Source: JALZHR01 sp036388635 (GTDB taxonomy: Bacteria > Acidobacteriota > Blastocatellia > Pyrinomonadales > Pyrinomonadaceae). Taken from it: a stretch of 5,474 nt of DNA. The first letter of the stretch is position 1; each line of letters starts with the position of its first letter. The DNA lies in assembly GCA_036388635.1 (NCBI GenBank), contig DASVRL010000165.1, positions 1 through 5,474 of the forward strand, in the 5' to 3' direction. Shown one piece after another: positions 3,963-5,474 of this stretch. The notes below the pieces were generated by a model that was not told the origin of the DNA, did not search any database, and saw only the letters and a list, made by a program, of their open reading frames with translations. The translations under genes and the position numbers were made by a program.

Positions 3963-5474
3963 ATGAAAAAAACGACGCTCGTAATAATTTTGGCGGCGGC
4001 TTTCGGATTATTCGACGCAGCAAACGCGGCGGCACAGACCATAACGGAAACGCTGCCCAAGCCCAAGCCGACGGCAGAGCCGACGCCCAGACTTTCGACG
4101 GCGCTGGCGCAAAATCTCGAACAGATGAAGTCAATCGATATTCCGCGCGAGCGTCGTGAACAGGCTTACGCCAAACTGCTCGAAGGTCAGCGTTATCTCT
4201 GGATGATGAGCCGCCAGCGCTCGCAGTCGGCGGCGAATGCCGGCGCCAATCTCGCCAAGCAATCGCTGCAAAAAGCGGTCGAGCTCAACCCGAATCTAGC
4301 CGAAGGTTACACGGCTTTGTCCGAGCTGGTGCTGACGATGCCGCCGAACGATATCGAGGAAGCGATTCTGCTGGCGAATCTGGCGGCGAAAGTAAACGCC
4401 GACAGTTACGGCGCGCGCCGGATTCTGGCGCGGCTCTACACGATTAAAAGTCGTCTGAACGGCGGAGTTCTGGATGTCGAGTGGACGCAGAAAGCCATTA
4501 ATGAATGGAAGGAAATCGCCCGTCTCGACCCGCGCAGCGCCGAAGCGTGGGCGTTTTTAAGCGAATTTTACAATCGAACCGATAAAAACAACGAGCGCAT
4601 CGACGCGCTGGAAAGATGGCTGGCGTCGGCGACGCCGCTCGAAACCAGGTTTTACCGCACGGTGATGGGAATGCAGCAAGACCTCTCGCCGGAAAGCGCT
4701 TCGCTCAGGCTCGGCGCGGCGCTGATTAAAGCCGAGCGCTCGCGCGAGGCGGTGGAAATCTTAAGCCGCGCCGTGGCTGACGACCCGGAAAACACCGAAG
4801 CGATTGATCTGCTGCGCGAAGCCATCGAAAACGCCGACGGCGCATCGTCCGCCAAATCCATCGAAGCCTTGCAGCAGGCGGTTTACGCCAATCCGGCAAA
4901 TTTGACTCTGGTCGAGCTTTTAGCCGACATCCAGGCGCGTTTGGGAAAAACCGGCGACGCGGTCAAGACTCTGCAAAACGCCATCGAAAAATTGAGACAG
5001 TCCGATAAAAATTCCGCCGCCAATCTGCAAATCTCGCTCGGCAATATTTACGCCGAAGCCGACCGCAGCGACGAAGCGATTGCCGCTTTTGAAGAAGCGC
5101 TGAAAATGCGCGGGATTGATAAAACGGCGCTGGCGACCGATGACGAAACCGAATTTGCCAATCAGGCTTTCGGCAAAATTATCTCGACCTACAAAAATGC
5201 CAATCGTTACGCCGAAGCGCGCGCGGCGATTGACCGCGCGCGTCTGGTTTTTGATAAAGAAGATTTATTTGCCGACCGCCAGTTGGTTTCATTACATCTG
5301 AAAACCGGAAAACGACCCGAAGCTCTACAGGTTATTCGCGGCATGCGCCTGCGTTATCCGAGCGACGAAAGCCTCGTCCGGCAGGAAGCGACGGTTTTGA
5401 CCGATTTGGGAAAAGTCGACGAAGGCGTGACGCTGATCAGAACTCTGTTGAAAGGCAAAACTTCGAGCGCGCCG
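3963..5474 (+). CDS. Sec-exported tetratricopeptide-repeat protein, 3' end beyond the window
   Basis: An open frame of 504 codons runs off the window without a stop. Residues 1-24 are a clear signal peptide: MKK, a hydrophobic core, then ANAAA before Q25, with no lipobox cysteine. A Pro-rich stretch follows (LPKPKPTAEPTP, 31-42). From about 66 onward the protein is helical with TPR-like signatures: a helix pair ending AVELNPNLAEGYTALSEL (105-122); IARLDPRSAEAWAFLSEFY; LGAALIKAERSREAVEILSR with AVADDPENTEAIDLL (about 250-284); a repeat starting SIEALQQAVYANPAN (299 on); and LGNIYAEADRSDEAIAAFEEAL (about 358-380). Further pairs continue to the end. TPR arrays act as protein-binding scaffolds; here the location would be periplasmic or outer-membrane associated. 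The specific role and partner are unknown. Codon use and composition match the neighbours, with no sign of transfer or frameshift. Confidence 0.87.
   Translation, partial: MKKTTLVIILAAAFGLFDAANAAAQTITETLPKPKPTAEPTPRLSTALAQNLEQMKSIDIPRERREQAYAKLLEGQRYLWMMSRQRSQSAANAGANLAKQSLQKAVELNPNLAEGYTALSELVLTMPPNDIEEAILLANLAAKVNADSYGARRILARLYTIKSRLNGGVLDVEWTQKAINEWKEIARLDPRSAEAWAFLSEFYNRTDKNNERIDALERWLASATPLETRFYRTVMGMQQDLSPESASLRLGAALIKAERSREAVEILSRAVADDPENTEAIDLLREAIENADGASSAKSIEALQQAVYANPANLTLVELLADIQARLGKTGDAVKTLQNAIEKLRQSDKNSAANLQISLGNIYAEADRSDEAIAAFEEALKMRGIDKTALATDDETEFANQAFGKIISTYKNANRYAEARAAIDRARLVFDKEDLFADRQLVSLHLKTGKRPEALQVIRGMRLRYPSDESLVRQEATVLTDLGKVDEGVTLIRTLLKGKTSSAP

Noticed and set aside
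3949..4134. 61-codon - strand open frame over the start of the TPR gene
   Set aside because: It is antisense to a clear signal peptide and Pro-rich linker, and its own sequence has no family features.
5116..5301. 61-codon + strand open frame near the window end
   Set aside because: It is a different frame inside the long TPR gene, which is open from 3963 to 5474 with signal peptide and TPR motifs; its translation is Arg/Lys/Pro-rich noise.

Overview
The window looks like a chromosomal segment of a Gram-negative bacterium, most likely an acidobacterium (Blastocatellia/Pyrinomonadales-like). This placement is an inference. It rests on an outer-membrane assembly gene of BamD type next to rsmB, a kinase-less PASTA gene and rpe, and on strongly lineage-specific envelope proteins. 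Base composition is near balanced. All supported genes lie on the + strand, are closely spaced, and show no sign of insertion sequences, phage or CRISPR.

Layout. Positions 1-290 hold the C-terminal end of a 16S rRNA m5C methyltransferase of the RsmB/Sun family. Positions 381-1046 encode a single-pass membrane protein with one extracytoplasmic PASTA domain and a long Asn/Lys/Pro-rich disordered tail. Positions 1094-1756 encode ribulose-phosphate 3-epimerase with all expected motifs. The gap 1757-1869 holds an imperfect inverted repeat made of 7-bp units, with a small perfect hairpin in its loop, just upstream of the next gene's Shine-Dalgarno sequence. Positions 1870-3402 encode an exported coiled-coil plus TPR protein of BamD type. 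A good intrinsic terminator at 3415-3456 ends that unit. Positions 3464-3952 encode an unrecognised four-helix membrane protein. From 3963 to the end of the window an open frame of 504 codons, with no stop in the window, encodes a Sec-exported TPR protein.

How the parts fit. Two themes are mixed: housekeeping (rRNA modification, pentose phosphate/Calvin-type sugar epimerisation) and the cell envelope (PASTA, BamD-like, membrane protein, periplasmic TPR protein). The order rsmB - PASTA - rpe recalls the Firmicute order rsmB - (rlmN) - prpC - prkC - rsgA - rpe. The PASTA gene sits where the PASTA kinase PrkC would be but has no kinase domain. The terminator splits the window into an upstream unit (rsmB to bamD-like) and a downstream pair (membrane protein plus TPR protein), separated from each other by only 10 bp.

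I did not find a clear novel defence or mobile system. The most unusual items are the heptad inverted repeat, the kinase-less PASTA gene at the prkC-like position, the BamD-like protein lacking a lipobox cysteine, and the terminator that runs almost into the next start codon.
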